A stretch of 64,000 nt of DNA from Lactobacillus taiwanensis DSM 21401 (lineage in GTDB: Bacteria > Bacillota > Bacilli > Lactobacillales > Lactobacillaceae), in assembly GCF_001436695.1 (NCBI RefSeq), contig NZ_AYZG01000051.1:86211-150210 (forward strand), written 5' to 3'. How positions within the stretch are numbered: the first letter of the stretch is position 1; each line of letters begins with the position of its first letter. Under the pieces are notes generated by a model. That model saw only the letters and a program-made list of their open reading frames with translations. It ran no database searches and was not told the DNA's origin. Position numbers and translations under genes: made by a program. This document shows positions 52,180 to 61,328 of the stretch, piece by piece.

Positions 52180-53218
52180 TTTTTCGGTCTCCTCGAACGT
52201 AGGTTTGTATATATTATATCTTATTTGCCAATTCTTTGCTATTATCCCCTAATCTTGGCAAAGTAGGAGAGAGGGGGACGGAGTATGTGTCGTCGGTAGA
52301 TAAATACTGAAAAATGATTCTTAGTAAAGTTTTATCATTGGTCTATGAAGATTTTAAGATAAATTTCTCAAAAATAAGTTTAAAAGTCTTAAATAACTAT
52401 ATAATTAAACAATATATAATAATCATTGATGATTTAATACTTTTTTATGTACTGTGCGAATATAAAAAGTAAAATTAGTTTAGTTTTGCTTATACACAAG
52501 ACTTTAGCTTGTTTTTATTCTCTTATCAGAGAAGGAGAGCCATAATAAAAGTGTATTTTTTCAATTTTACAATAATTTACTGCAATAAATTAATTGATTA
52601 GATTGGTAAAAAATTATTCAAGATAGATCATAGCTTACTTAAAATTTCTGATTTTATATAATTATTTACGAAAATTAACTTTTAAAAGTAAAAGACATAT
52701 AGCTTAAAAAGCTATAATTTCAATAGTATAAGTGTATACCTATCAGTAAAATTATTGTTTTAATGATAGGTACTATTAATGGAATTACTCTTATTTCTAG
52801 TAGTAAAATGTAGATTTTATGGACTTTGTTTGTATTCTACGTCCAGGAATTATATAAGCTATTTAGATAACTAAATTTAGTGATAATAAACTTATGGAAT
52901 ATTATGTGATATTGTCGTTTAATTATTAACTTATTAATCAATAGATGATTTAGAAGCTGTAGAATGGCCGTCTCAGTATGTAATTATTGATAGAGAAATT
53001 ATCATACTCGGTAAAAATAAATTTTAAAAATAATCTATAATACTTAGACTGAACGAAATCAAAATTTTAAATTGTGATTTATAAAAATGCTTCAGTGTAT
53101 TAAAAAATAAATATAAATCAAACCGTTTGTAAGAAATAAAATTAATAATATCTGTATTTAAGTTAAATTGATGATGGTTAAGTATCTTGGTAGTTTGTTC
53201 TCTTCATTTTTATACACT

Positions 53219-53246
53219 ACTTTACATAATATATATTACACGAAGT
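53219..53246 (-). other. dif: dif site (chromosome dimer resolution)
   Basis: 28 bp. Read on the minus strand: left arm ACTTCGTGTAA, centre TATATA, right arm TTATGTAAAGT. This is the 11-6-11 dif layout, and by my recollection 24 of 28 positions equal the Bacillus subtilis dif. The right (XerD) arm TTATGTAAA-T is the most conserved part and is intact. Its place next to xerS and at the switch of gene orientation supports it. Confidence 0.82.
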
Positions 53247-53292
53247 ATATGTAAAGTAATAACCTCTCAATTAAGAATACTTCGCCAATAAT

Positions 53293-53330
53293 AAAAAAAG
53301 TTTTGAGAGTTAAACTTTTACTCAAAACTT
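53293..53330 (-). terminator. intrinsic terminator of the DUF1275 gene
   Basis: AAGTTTTGAG / CTCAAAACTT arms (53299-53308, 53321-53330); minus-strand exit is a T7 run. Confidence 0.82.
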
Positions 53331-53338
53331 CATTAAAT

Positions 53339-54037
53339 TTATTTATTTTCTGAAAATTTAAATTTCTTTCGTTTACTTAATGAAAATGTATAAATAATAT
53401 TAATCACTCCCAAAAGCAAAACTGCAAACCAAATCGTTTTTAAAACAAAAATTTTCTGTAGTAATGCAGACACAATTGCCCCAAAGGCGAAAGCAATTAC
53501 TAAAAACATATAGTTAACGGCTGCGTTATGCTGAGATTTATCCTCACCAAAGAAATATGCGCTCCAAGCAACTACAGATTTTTTTAAATTACCGGTTGTA
53601 AATGCATTATTATAGCCCATACCTTCAATTTTACTAAAGGATGCATTTTGAACAGCTAAGCCAAAAGCAATTACTGGAACCACATAGTAGTTTGGAACAC
53701 TTTTAGGTACAAATCCTACTCCTAAACAAATAAGTAATATTGGAAATAGACAAAATACTCGCCAATAATTACTTTTTACGTATTTATGGAAAAGACCTAC
53801 TAATAAAAGACCTAACGTAAATGCAATAAATGTTGTAGCACGGTTTAACATGCCAGCGACATTATGATCAGCCAATGCTGACGCAAAAAAGATAACGTTT
53901 CCTGTCTGACCCGCAGATAGAGTGTGTCCCCTTTGAATATATGTGTAAGCATCAATAAATCCAGCTGAAAAGGTTAAAGCAGTTGCTAAAATTCTTGATT
54001 CGGATGGACAATATTTATCGTTAAAAAATAGATTCAT
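53339..54037 (-). CDS. YoaK/DUF1275 membrane protein
   Basis: About 232 residues, six or seven hydrophobic segments. The DUF1275 signature is present: GFIDAYTYIQRGHTLSAGQTG near residue 25, and YNNAFTTGNLKKS in the middle (family F-T-T-G-x-L). Transport function is presumed, substrate unknown. ATG 54037 is 10 nt from GGGAGA; the longer frame begins with a GTG upstream of that site. Confidence 0.82.
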   Translation of the reverse strand: MNLFFNDKYCPSESRILATALTFSAGFIDAYTYIQRGHTLSAGQTGNVIFFASALADHNVAGMLNRATTFIAFTLGLLLVGLFHKYVKSNYWRVFCLFPILLICLGVGFVPKSVPNYYVVPVIAFGLAVQNASFSKIEGMGYNNAFTTGNLKKSVVAWSAYFFGEDKSQHNAAVNYMFLVIAFAFGAIVSALLQKIFVLKTIWFAVLLLGVINIIYTFSLSKRKKFKFSENK

Positions 54038-54070
54038 AAAATTAAATTCTCCCACGTTAATGAATCTAAA

Positions 54071-54658
54071 TTAGTCTTCAATATGAATATCTTTAATAAT
54101 TACATCTTCCTTTGGCTTATCGGTTGCCTTATCACGCGGAACTTTTGCAATTTCATCAACAACATCCATACCTTTAATTACTTGTCCAAAAACAGTGTGA
54201 CGGCCATCAAGCCAAGGTGTTCCGCCTTGTTTATATGCTTTAACGACTTCTTTTTGATAGCCTGCTGTATCCATTTCTTTGATCATTCTTTTAGGCACAT
54301 TCTTATTTTGAACAATAAAAAATTGACTTCCATTAGTATTTGGACCAGAGTTGGCCATTGAAAGTGCTCCACGCATGTTGAATAATTTATTTGAAAATTC
54401 ATCTTCAAATGGATGACCCCAAATACTTTCACCACCAGTACCATTACCTTTAGGATCTCCACCCTGGATCATGAAGTCACTGATTACACGATGAAAAGTA
54501 GTGTCATTATAGTAACCCTTTTTTGCTAAACGAACGAAATTTTCAACAGTCATTGGAGTTTCTTTTTCAAATAATTGGACTTCAATATCTCCATGATTAG
54601 TTTGAATAAGAGCTTTGGGGCCTTGTACATTTTCTAAATTTAATTGTGGATATTCCAT
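54071..54658 (-). CDS. cyclophilin-type peptidyl-prolyl isomerase
   Basis: 195 residues with the cyclophilin core: [19 protein letters not shown] (catalytic Arg and F-M-Q region), [19 protein letters not shown], and [17 protein letters not shown]. No signal peptide, so cytoplasmic. Preceded by AGGAGG 5 nt before the ATG. Monocistronic or paired with the DUF1275 gene downstream (33-nt gap). Confidence 0.94.
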   Translation of the reverse strand: MEYPQLNLENVQGPKALIQTNHGDIEVQLFEKETPMTVENFVRLAKKGYYNDTTFHRVISDFMIQGGDPKGNGTGGESIWGHPFEDEFSNKLFNMRGALSMANSGPNTNGSQFFIVQNKNVPKRMIKEMDTAGYQKEVVKAYKQGGTPWLDGRHTVFGQVIKGMDVVDEIAKVPRDKATDKPKEDVIIKDIHIED

Positions 54659-54718
54659 TTTTATCCTCCTAATTCCATATTACCTTATCTATTTTACCCT
54701 TTATTTGTCTATACTTCA

Positions 54719-56512
54719 TTAATCTATCTTTTCTTTTAAGTAATTTCTTATAGCCATAATCATTATCTGACCATATGCTTTTAATTTTGCCTGCCCTACT
54801 CCTGAAATATTTAAAAATTCTGATTGTGTTTGTGGCTTCTGTAGTGACATCTCCCTTAGAGATTTATCTGAAAAAATATAAAATGCTGGTATTCCTTGCT
54901 TTTTAGCAAGAGATAAACGAATCTCTTTCAGGCGCATGAATAAGTCATTTTCTTTTTCAGCGGAATTAGTAATTCTTTTAGGTATTTTAGTATTCTTAGA
55001 TGTTTTTTGTATTACTTTCTTTTTATCATCTAGTACGTCCCAGCCTGAATTAGTTACATGTACTACAGGATATTGGCTATCAGTTAGAGTAAGATAATTA
55101 TGACTGATTAGAAAATTAATAAGATCAATTACTGACTTTTTACTCCGCTTCAAACTATCATAATGCTTCAAATTTTGAGCATGAATTTCATTCATTCTTT
55201 GATTCTTTGCCCCAGTAACTACATCAGCAATCACTGTTTTACCAAAGCGACTATCTAGTTCATAAATGGCTGAAATTATATTCTTACTGTCATTGGTAAT
55301 ATCTTTCTCTATGAATGTTCCTAAACAGTTTGAACATTTACCACACGGATTACAATTTTGACCAAAATAGCTAACAATAAACTGTTGCAAGCATTCTGTT
55401 GTATTAACATATCTAGTTATCATAGCTAATTTCTGATATTGAATTTTCTTATATTCATCATCTAAATCAGATTGTTCAATGAACCAGCGATATAGTCGAA
55501 TATCCTTTGGATGATAAATCAGTATTCCTTCACAAGGTTCTCCATCTCGCCCGGCTCTTCCCGCTTCTTGATAGTATGATTCTAAGTTTGGTGTACTATT
55601 AGCATGAATAACAAAACGAACATTACTTTTATCAATTCCCATTCCAAAGGCATTTGTAGCAACGATTATTTGAACTTTATCAAATTGAAAAGCATCTTGT
55701 ACATCGGCCCTTTCTTTATTTGATAAACCTGCATGATAACTAGCAGTTAAAATTCCATTTTGTGCAAGATAATCTGTTAATTCTTCTACGTTTTTCCTTG
55801 TACTAGCATAAATAATCCCAGACTGCTTGGAATGCTTTTTGATATAGTCTAAGAGATATAGCTCCGTATTTACCGGATTATCAACTACTTTAAAACTCAA
55901 ATTTGGTCTGGCAAAAGAAGTAATAACATAGTTTTCTGGTGGGATGTGTAGTTGTTCAGCAATGTCTTTTTGTACTGAAGGTGTAGCTGTCGCAGTTAAA
56001 GCCAAAATATTAGGCTTACTTTTAATGGAGTTAACGCCCTCCATTATTTGACGATAGGCAGGTCTAAAATCGTGTCCCCATTGAGAAATACAGTGCGCTT
56101 CATCAACTGCCACTAATGAAATATCTAAAAAGTTCAGTTGATAGCGAAAATATTCCATAGCTAAACGTTCAGGAGTAACATATAAAAGTTTTATTTTTCC
56201 TTCGTAAGCTTGTCTTAAGATAGGATTAACCTCATCTTGAGGTGTAGCCGAATTTAGAGCAGCAGCGCTGATTCCATTTTGCTTTAATGAATCAATTTGA
56301 TCCTTCATTAACGAAATTAAAGGTGAAATTACTAAAGTTAAACCTGGATTAACTAAAGCTGGGATTTGATAGCACATTGACTTCCCGGCACCAGTTGGCA
56401 TTACGGCTAGAATGTTTTTTCTGTTAAGAACCTGATTAATAACTTCTTCTTGCCCTGGTCGAAATGAAGTATAACCAAATACATCTTTTAATACTTCTAG
56501 TGATGATTTCAT
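54719..56512 (-). CDS. recQ: RecQ DNA helicase
   Basis: 597 residues. Helicase motifs: [66 protein letters not shown]. The RecQ zinc-binding C-terminal region has the four cysteines (TECLQQF, then [12 protein letters not shown]), then a winged helix and an HRDC domain ending at [20 protein letters not shown]. 3'-5' unwinding in recombination and fork repair. TAGGAAA precedes the ATG. Confidence 0.95.
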   Translation of the reverse strand: MKSSLEVLKDVFGYTSFRPGQEEVINQVLNRKNILAVMPTGAGKSMCYQIPALVNPGLTLVISPLISLMKDQIDSLKQNGISAAALNSATPQDEVNPILRQAYEGKIKLLYVTPERLAMEYFRYQLNFLDISLVAVDEAHCISQWGHDFRPAYRQIMEGVNSIKSKPNILALTATATPSVQKDIAEQLHIPPENYVITSFARPNLSFKVVDNPVNTELYLLDYIKKHSKQSGIIYASTRKNVEELTDYLAQNGILTASYHAGLSNKERADVQDAFQFDKVQIIVATNAFGMGIDKSNVRFVIHANSTPNLESYYQEAGRAGRDGEPCEGILIYHPKDIRLYRWFIEQSDLDDEYKKIQYQKLAMITRYVNTTECLQQFIVSYFGQNCNPCGKCSNCLGTFIEKDITNDSKNIISAIYELDSRFGKTVIADVVTGAKNQRMNEIHAQNLKHYDSLKRSKKSVIDLINFLISHNYLTLTDSQYPVVHVTNSGWDVLDDKKKVIQKTSKNTKIPKRITNSAEKENDLFMRLKEIRLSLAKKQGIPAFYIFSDKSLREMSLQKPQTQSEFLNISGVGQAKLKAYGQIMIMAIRNYLKEKID

Positions 56513-56527
56513 TTTTTCCTACTAAAT

Positions 56528-56557
56528 AAAAAAACAAGTATGAAAGATCATACCTGT
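56528..56557 (-). terminator. intrinsic terminator of ppaC
   Basis: ACAAGTATGA-AAGA-TCATACCTGT on plus; minus-strand exit is a T7 run. It lies between ppaC and recQ. Confidence 0.82.
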
Positions 56558-56584
56558 CTTCTCTAAAAACACAACTAATAGCTA

Positions 56585-57520
56585 TTAAGCTTCAAAAGCG
56601 TTAGTTAAAGGCGGAACAACTTGTTTCTTTCTTGAAACAACACCTGGCAATTTAACTTCTGAATCTGATAATTTAGTATTGAATGCTTTTTCAAATTTAG
56701 CTTTTGATTCATCACTACCAACTACTAAAGCTTCAGAATCTGAATCAAGAATATTTGTAATCAAAAGCATAAACATGTCATAGCCTTCACTCTTAGAAGC
56801 AGTATCCATAGCCTTTAAGAAAGCATCTTTACGTTCTAGAGCTTCTGGTAAATCAACAACGTTAATTTGAGCTACGCGAACATTACTACCATTCAATTCA
56901 AAACTCTTAGCATCTAAGTCAATTAAATCTTCTTCTGACTTATCAGCAATGTTAGTACCAGCTTTGAGCATCTTAAGACCGTATTCCTTGTAGTCTACTC
57001 CAGCAATGTTAGCCAAAGCTTCTACAGCTTCTTTATCTTGGTCAGTAGTAGTTGGTGACTTTAAAAGCAAAGTATCTGAAATAATAGCAGATAGCATAAT
57101 TCCAGCAATATCTTGAGGAATTTCAATTTCTTTTTCGTTGTACATTTGCCACATAATTGTGCTAGTACAACCAACTGGAGCAGCACGGTAGTATAAAGGA
57201 TCAGCAGTATTAAAATTCATAATACGGTGATGATCCACAACGTGAGTAACTTTAACCTTGTCAATATCAGAAACACTTTGTTGTGGTTCGTTGTGGTCAA
57301 CAAGCATAACTGCATTAACTTCATTAGAAGCAGTTTTAATTACACGAGGTGCTGTAAAACCAAATTTATTTAAAGCATATTTAGTTTCATCATTAGCTTC
57401 ACCTAAAGCAACTGCTTCCGTGTCGTAGCCTAATTTGTTTTGTAAGTATGAATATGCAATTGCAGTTCCGATTGCATCGGTATCTGGATTTTGATGACCG
57501 AAAATTAACTCTTTTGCCAT
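56585..57520 (-). CDS. ppaC: manganese-dependent inorganic pyrophosphatase
   Basis: 311 residues, DHH family II pyrophosphatase. Metal-binding motifs: [43 protein letters not shown] (D-H-H), and C-terminal [14 protein letters not shown] (substrate R-K-K). It hydrolyses PPi to drive biosynthesis. AAAGGAGC precedes ATG 57520. Codon use looks highly expressed. Confidence 0.95.
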   Translation of the reverse strand: MAKELIFGHQNPDTDAIGTAIAYSYLQNKLGYDTEAVALGEANDETKYALNKFGFTAPRVIKTASNEVNAVMLVDHNEPQQSVSDIDKVKVTHVVDHHRIMNFNTADPLYYRAAPVGCTSTIMWQMYNEKEIEIPQDIAGIMLSAIISDTLLLKSPTTTDQDKEAVEALANIAGVDYKEYGLKMLKAGTNIADKSEEDLIDLDAKSFELNGSNVRVAQINVVDLPEALERKDAFLKAMDTASKSEGYDMFMLLITNILDSDSEALVVGSDESKAKFEKAFNTKLSDSEVKLPGVVSRKKQVVPPLTNAFEA

Positions 57521-57601
57521 TTACATTGAGCTCCTTTAAAAATTATATCTATCTAATATTTTAGATTAAATGTTACACTTAAGCAAATCAATCTCACATT
57601 A

Positions 57602-57633
57602 AAAGCATTGCCTTTTTAACAAAAGCAATGCTT
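57602..57633 (-). terminator. possible terminator of the LysR gene
   Basis: AAAGCATTGC / GCAATGCTT arms with a 13-nt loop just after the LysR stop; the T tract is short, so termination may be partial. Confidence 0.5.
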
Positions 57634-57639
57634 CTTAAT

Positions 57640-58593
57640 TTAGATACTTACTTTAACATTTTTTAAACGACTATCGTAGTCTCTTTCGTCAATAAATTTA
57701 TCCCATTCTTTCAAGAAATTAGCTAATCGAGGTATTTCACTCTTGTTTTTACGATAAATGAAGCAACTTTCAAAATTGGTTTCATCTTTGGTACTTACCG
57801 GTGAAAGTGCTATTTCAGCTTGATGAGCCTTGTAGAAGCTCTTTGAAACATAAGTATCATAATCTGTTTGTTCAGCAAATTTTATTAATTGGTAAGGAGA
57901 AGTAAACGTTACTGGCGTGCTCAACTTACCATCTACAAACTGACCAGCATAGAAACGATGAACAATTTGTGGTAAATAATAGTCTTTAGGATATGCTACC
58001 CATCTATGATGAGTCATCTTATCGAATTTATCTTCAGGATCATGTGTTAAAAAGACAACCGATTCAGAATAGATTTGTTTAGCCATATATTGTTTCATAT
58101 TCTTAACTGTCGCATTGTGATCTGGCAGATAAAGAACTGCTAAATCTAGCTGATTATTATCTAGCTTGTCCCAAAGTTCTGTTCTATTATAAAAGCCGAC
58201 ATGTAATGTAATATCTGGATATTTTTGATTAAATTCAATTAAAAACTGATCAATTACTCTAGCTTCAACAGTTGATAATATACCTAAAGAAATAGCGCCA
58301 GTATCAGATTTAGTATATTGCTGAATACTATCAACTGCATTATTTACCGTTGAAAATAATGCTTTGGCTGTTTCTTCCATCTTTAGTCCAGCATCAGTTA
58401 AGTATAATTTCTTTCCCATTTGACCAAATAAGGGTGAGCCAACTGCTCGCTCTAGTTTTTTAATTTGTTGAGTTAAAGCTGGCTGAGTAATTCCTAATAT
58501 TTGAGCAGCTTGAGTATAGCTCATACTATCAATTAATTGTAGAAAATAACGTAATGATTTTGCGGATAAAACTGCATCAGTATTTGTTTTCAT
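57640..58593 (-). CDS. LysR-family transcriptional regulator
   Basis: 317 residues. N-terminal winged HTH: LRYFLQLIDSMSYTQAAQIL then GITQPALTQQIKKLE, and GSPLFGQMGKKLYLTDAG. A periplasmic-binding-like effector domain (about 95-300) follows (ISLGILSTVEARVID is its first strand). Effector and targets are unknown: nearest genes are ppaC downstream and parC upstream, both housekeeping and same strand. GAGGCATT lies before ATG 58593. Confidence 0.9.
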   Translation of the reverse strand: MKTNTDAVLSAKSLRYFLQLIDSMSYTQAAQILGITQPALTQQIKKLERAVGSPLFGQMGKKLYLTDAGLKMEETAKALFSTVNNAVDSIQQYTKSDTGAISLGILSTVEARVIDQFLIEFNQKYPDITLHVGFYNRTELWDKLDNNQLDLAVLYLPDHNATVKNMKQYMAKQIYSESVVFLTHDPEDKFDKMTHHRWVAYPKDYYLPQIVHRFYAGQFVDGKLSTPVTFTSPYQLIKFAEQTDYDTYVSKSFYKAHQAEIALSPVSTKDETNFESCFIYRKNKSEIPRLANFLKEWDKFIDERDYDSRLKNVKVSI

Positions 58594-58785
58594 GATTGAA
58601 TGCCTCTTATATAAATTTGGAATAATATTTAATAAATATAATTTAAAATGTATGTAATTATTCTCTGATAGCCCTGTATAAAAGCTTACTATTCATCCTA
58701 TACTTCTTATAATAACACCTGTATCTACATAATGAAAATATTTACATAAAATACAAACTATTTTCCTATAATTATTTGTATTATC

Positions 58786-58826
58786 AAAAAAACTATAAAT
58801 AGCTTAAAAATACTATTTATAGTTTT
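58786..58826 (-). terminator. intrinsic terminator of parEC
   Basis: 14-bp arms AAAACTATAAATAG / CTATTTATAGTTTT, minus-strand T7 exit, six bases beyond the parC stop. Confidence 0.82.
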
Positions 58827-58831
58827 GTTAT

Positions 58832-61312
58832 CTAAAACAATTCTTCAGTTTTATCTCTTCCATCTGCTAATGGTCTACCAAGACTTAGTGTTACTGGTGT
58901 TCCATCTGTCATTGGGTCTAATACAAATGATCCATTTGAATAGCGATCCCCTAATGGAAATTCAGAAGTATTAATTTCAATATGACGATCACTTGACGTA
59001 GTTAGATTGAGAATATGATTTTCACCATAACTACTAATTGCCATAATTCGATGAGGTTTAGATTTAAGTTCACGTAATACTAAAACTCCACGTTTCGCAC
59101 GTGTGACTTTATTAATTAATTTAAGTTTTAGCTGTTTAAATGCACCACGTTGAGTAATAATCCCAATATTAATTAAATCAACAAATTTAGAATCAGCAAG
59201 CACATAATTTACGATATAGTCATCAACTTTTAAATTAACTGATCTAACACCTGCAGCTTTTGAACCAGAAGTAGGAATTTCATTAATATCAAATCTTACT
59301 GCATATGCTTGGTTAGTAATTAAAGTGATTTCTTGCTTACTATCTGGTTTAACTTGATCAATTCTTACAACTTTACTGTCATTACTCTTAAGCTTAATAG
59401 CAGTAATGGCACGAGACTTATATGTTCTCGTAGGCTGTAAATCAGCTAATGTAACTTGTTTAATATATCCATCATTTGTAGCAATCAAGAAGTTCAAACT
59501 TGCATTTAAATCATTAACTTCAAATACACGAATAATTTCTTCATCACTATCAAGTCCAATTTCTTGAGAAAGGTGCTGGCCTGTTTCTTTCCATTTTGTT
59601 TCGATTAATTCATGCACGGGACGATAAATTAGATTTCCTTTATTAGTAAAAATATAAAGATTATCCAAAGTAGACATTGTTTTTTCAAAGACAACCTTAT
59701 CACCAGCAGGCAATCCATTCTCTTCATCATCAGTTGATTGGAATGAGCGAAGAGATGAGCGCTTCAAATACCCGTCCTTGCTTACTAGTACTCGTACATC
59801 TTCATCAGCTACAAGAGCTTTTTCATTAATTTCAATTTTAGCTGCTTTAGCAGTGATTTCTGTTCTTCTTGGTGAACCAAATTCTTTCTTTACCGCATTT
59901 AATTCTTTAACTACAACTCTTTCAAGAACCTTGTTATCACTTAATATTTCATTGAACTTTTCGATTTTTTTATTTAAATCTGCTTGTTCCTTTTTAAGTT
60001 GGTTAACATCAGTATTAGTTAAGCGATATAACTGTAAAGAAACTATAGCTTCCGCTTGGTTAGGAGTGAAATCATACTTAGCAATTAAATTCTTTTTAGC
60101 ATCTTTTTTATCTTTAGAAGATCTAATAGTCTTAATTACTTGGTCTAGGATATCTAATGCATGAATAAGGCCTTCAACTATTTCTAGACGTTGTTTAGCC
60201 TTTTTTAGATCAAATTCTGTTCTCTTAGTTACAACATCTTTCTTATGTGCTAAGTAAGAAGATAAGATACGCTTTAATCCAACTTGTACGGGGGTCATAC
60301 GGTCAATAGCCACCATATTGAAATTGTATGAAACCTGTAAGTCGGTGTTTTTAAATAGATAGTTTAAAATGTTTTGACTATCTGCACCCTTTTTAAGTTC
60401 AATTACAATTGAAAGACCGTGACGATCAGTTTCATCTCTTACTTCTGAAATACCGTCAATTTCTTTATTTAAACGAATTTCGTCAATTTTCTTAACCATC
60501 ATTGCTTTGTTTACACCGAAAGGTACTTCAGTTACAACGATTTGCTGACGATGACCTTTAATTTCTTGAATTGTAGTCTTAGATCTAACTTGAATTCTTC
60601 CACGACCAGTTTCATAGGCCTCTTTAATTCCCTTAGTTCCTAAGACGATACCACCTGTTGGAAAATCAGGTCCCTTAACAAACTTCATTAGCTCATCTGT
60701 TGTAGCATCGGGATACTTTAACAAATAAACTGCTGCATCAATTACTTCAGCCAGATTATGTGGCGGAATTTCAGTAGCATATCCTGCGGAAATACCAGTT
60801 GAACCATTAACTAATAAATTAGGAAAATGCGCTGGTAAAACAGTAGGTTCGTATTCAGTATCATCGAAATTCAAGATCATTTGAACTGTTTCTTTATCAA
60901 TATCTTGAAGTAGCAAATTAGAAATTTTGCTTAATCGAGATTCTGTATAACGCATAGCTGCTGGACCATCCCCATCCATTGATCCATTATTACCATGCAT
61001 TTCAATTAATGGTTCACGCATCTTCCAATCTTGAGACAAGTGAACTAAAGCACCATAAATAGAACTATCACCATGAGGGTGAAAATTACCCATGACATTT
61101 CCGACAGCTTTAGCAGCTTTTTTATATGGTTTGTCATATGTATTATTATCTTTATACATCGCATAAAGAATACGACGCTGAACCGGTTTTAAACCGTCTC
61201 GAATATCAGGAAGGGCACGTTCTTGAATGATATATTTCGAATATCGTCCAAAACGTTCTCCCATAACTTCTTCAAGAGGTAATTCTCTAATTCTTTCTGT
61301 TGTTTTTGACAT
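58832..61312 (-). CDS. parC: DNA topoisomerase IV subunit A
   Basis: 826 residues. Breakage-reunion domain with catalytic Tyr in AAMRYTESRLS, QRDR HPHGDSSIYGALVHLSQDW, and a C-terminal beta-pinwheel (about 500-820). In the QRDR the position equal to E. coli/S. aureus Glu84 is Gly87 here; the Ser80 equivalent is kept. It decatenates daughter chromosomes with ParE. The subunit is ParC rather than GyrA because of length, the pairing with parE and the lack of a clear Q-R-R-G-G-x-G GyrA box. AGAGGTTAG precedes the ATG. Confidence 0.93.
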   Translation of the reverse strand: MSKTTERIRELPLEEVMGERFGRYSKYIIQERALPDIRDGLKPVQRRILYAMYKDNNTYDKPYKKAAKAVGNVMGNFHPHGDSSIYGALVHLSQDWKMREPLIEMHGNNGSMDGDGPAAMRYTESRLSKISNLLLQDIDKETVQMILNFDDTEYEPTVLPAHFPNLLVNGSTGISAGYATEIPPHNLAEVIDAAVYLLKYPDATTDELMKFVKGPDFPTGGIVLGTKGIKEAYETGRGRIQVRSKTTIQEIKGHRQQIVVTEVPFGVNKAMMVKKIDEIRLNKEIDGISEVRDETDRHGLSIVIELKKGADSQNILNYLFKNTDLQVSYNFNMVAIDRMTPVQVGLKRILSSYLAHKKDVVTKRTEFDLKKAKQRLEIVEGLIHALDILDQVIKTIRSSKDKKDAKKNLIAKYDFTPNQAEAIVSLQLYRLTNTDVNQLKKEQADLNKKIEKFNEILSDNKVLERVVVKELNAVKKEFGSPRRTEITAKAAKIEINEKALVADEDVRVLVSKDGYLKRSSLRSFQSTDDEENGLPAGDKVVFEKTMSTLDNLYIFTNKGNLIYRPVHELIETKWKETGQHLSQEIGLDSDEEIIRVFEVNDLNASLNFLIATNDGYIKQVTLADLQPTRTYKSRAITAIKLKSNDSKVVRIDQVKPDSKQEITLITNQAYAVRFDINEIPTSGSKAAGVRSVNLKVDDYIVNYVLADSKFVDLINIGIITQRGAFKQLKLKLINKVTRAKRGVLVLRELKSKPHRIMAISSYGENHILNLTTSSDRHIEINTSEFPLGDRYSNGSFVLDPMTDGTPVTLSLGRPLADGRDKTEELF

Positions 61313-61328
61313 TTAAAAATCTAACCTC

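Larger units (their letters stand above)
52180..53338. other. gene-free AT-rich terminus region
   Basis: No protein-coding frame of note in either strand. It contains several inverted repeats: TTTGCCAA (52224-52231)/TTGGCAAA (52255-52262), TATAGCTT-AAA-AAGCTATA (52698-52716), TACCTATCA (52737-52745)/TGATAGGTA (52764-52772), CGAAGTAT (53241-53248)/ATACTTCG (53277-53284), and the dif site. A G-rich patch (52264-52280, GTAGGAGAGAGGGGGAC) stands out from the AT-rich background. A 16-codon GTG frame near 52551 after AAGGAGAG is too short and poorly spaced to call. Confidence 0.6.

Noticed and set aside
52224-52262. Inverted repeat TTTGCCAA/TTGGCAAA as an alternative dif or difSL
   Set aside because: The spacer is 23 bp rather than 6, and the inner arm bases do not match dif. 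The site at 53219 is far better.
52551-52601. 16-codon GTG frame after AAGGAGAG in the terminus gap
   Set aside because: Too short, 13-nt spacing from the ribosome site, and no conserved feature; left within the gap entry.
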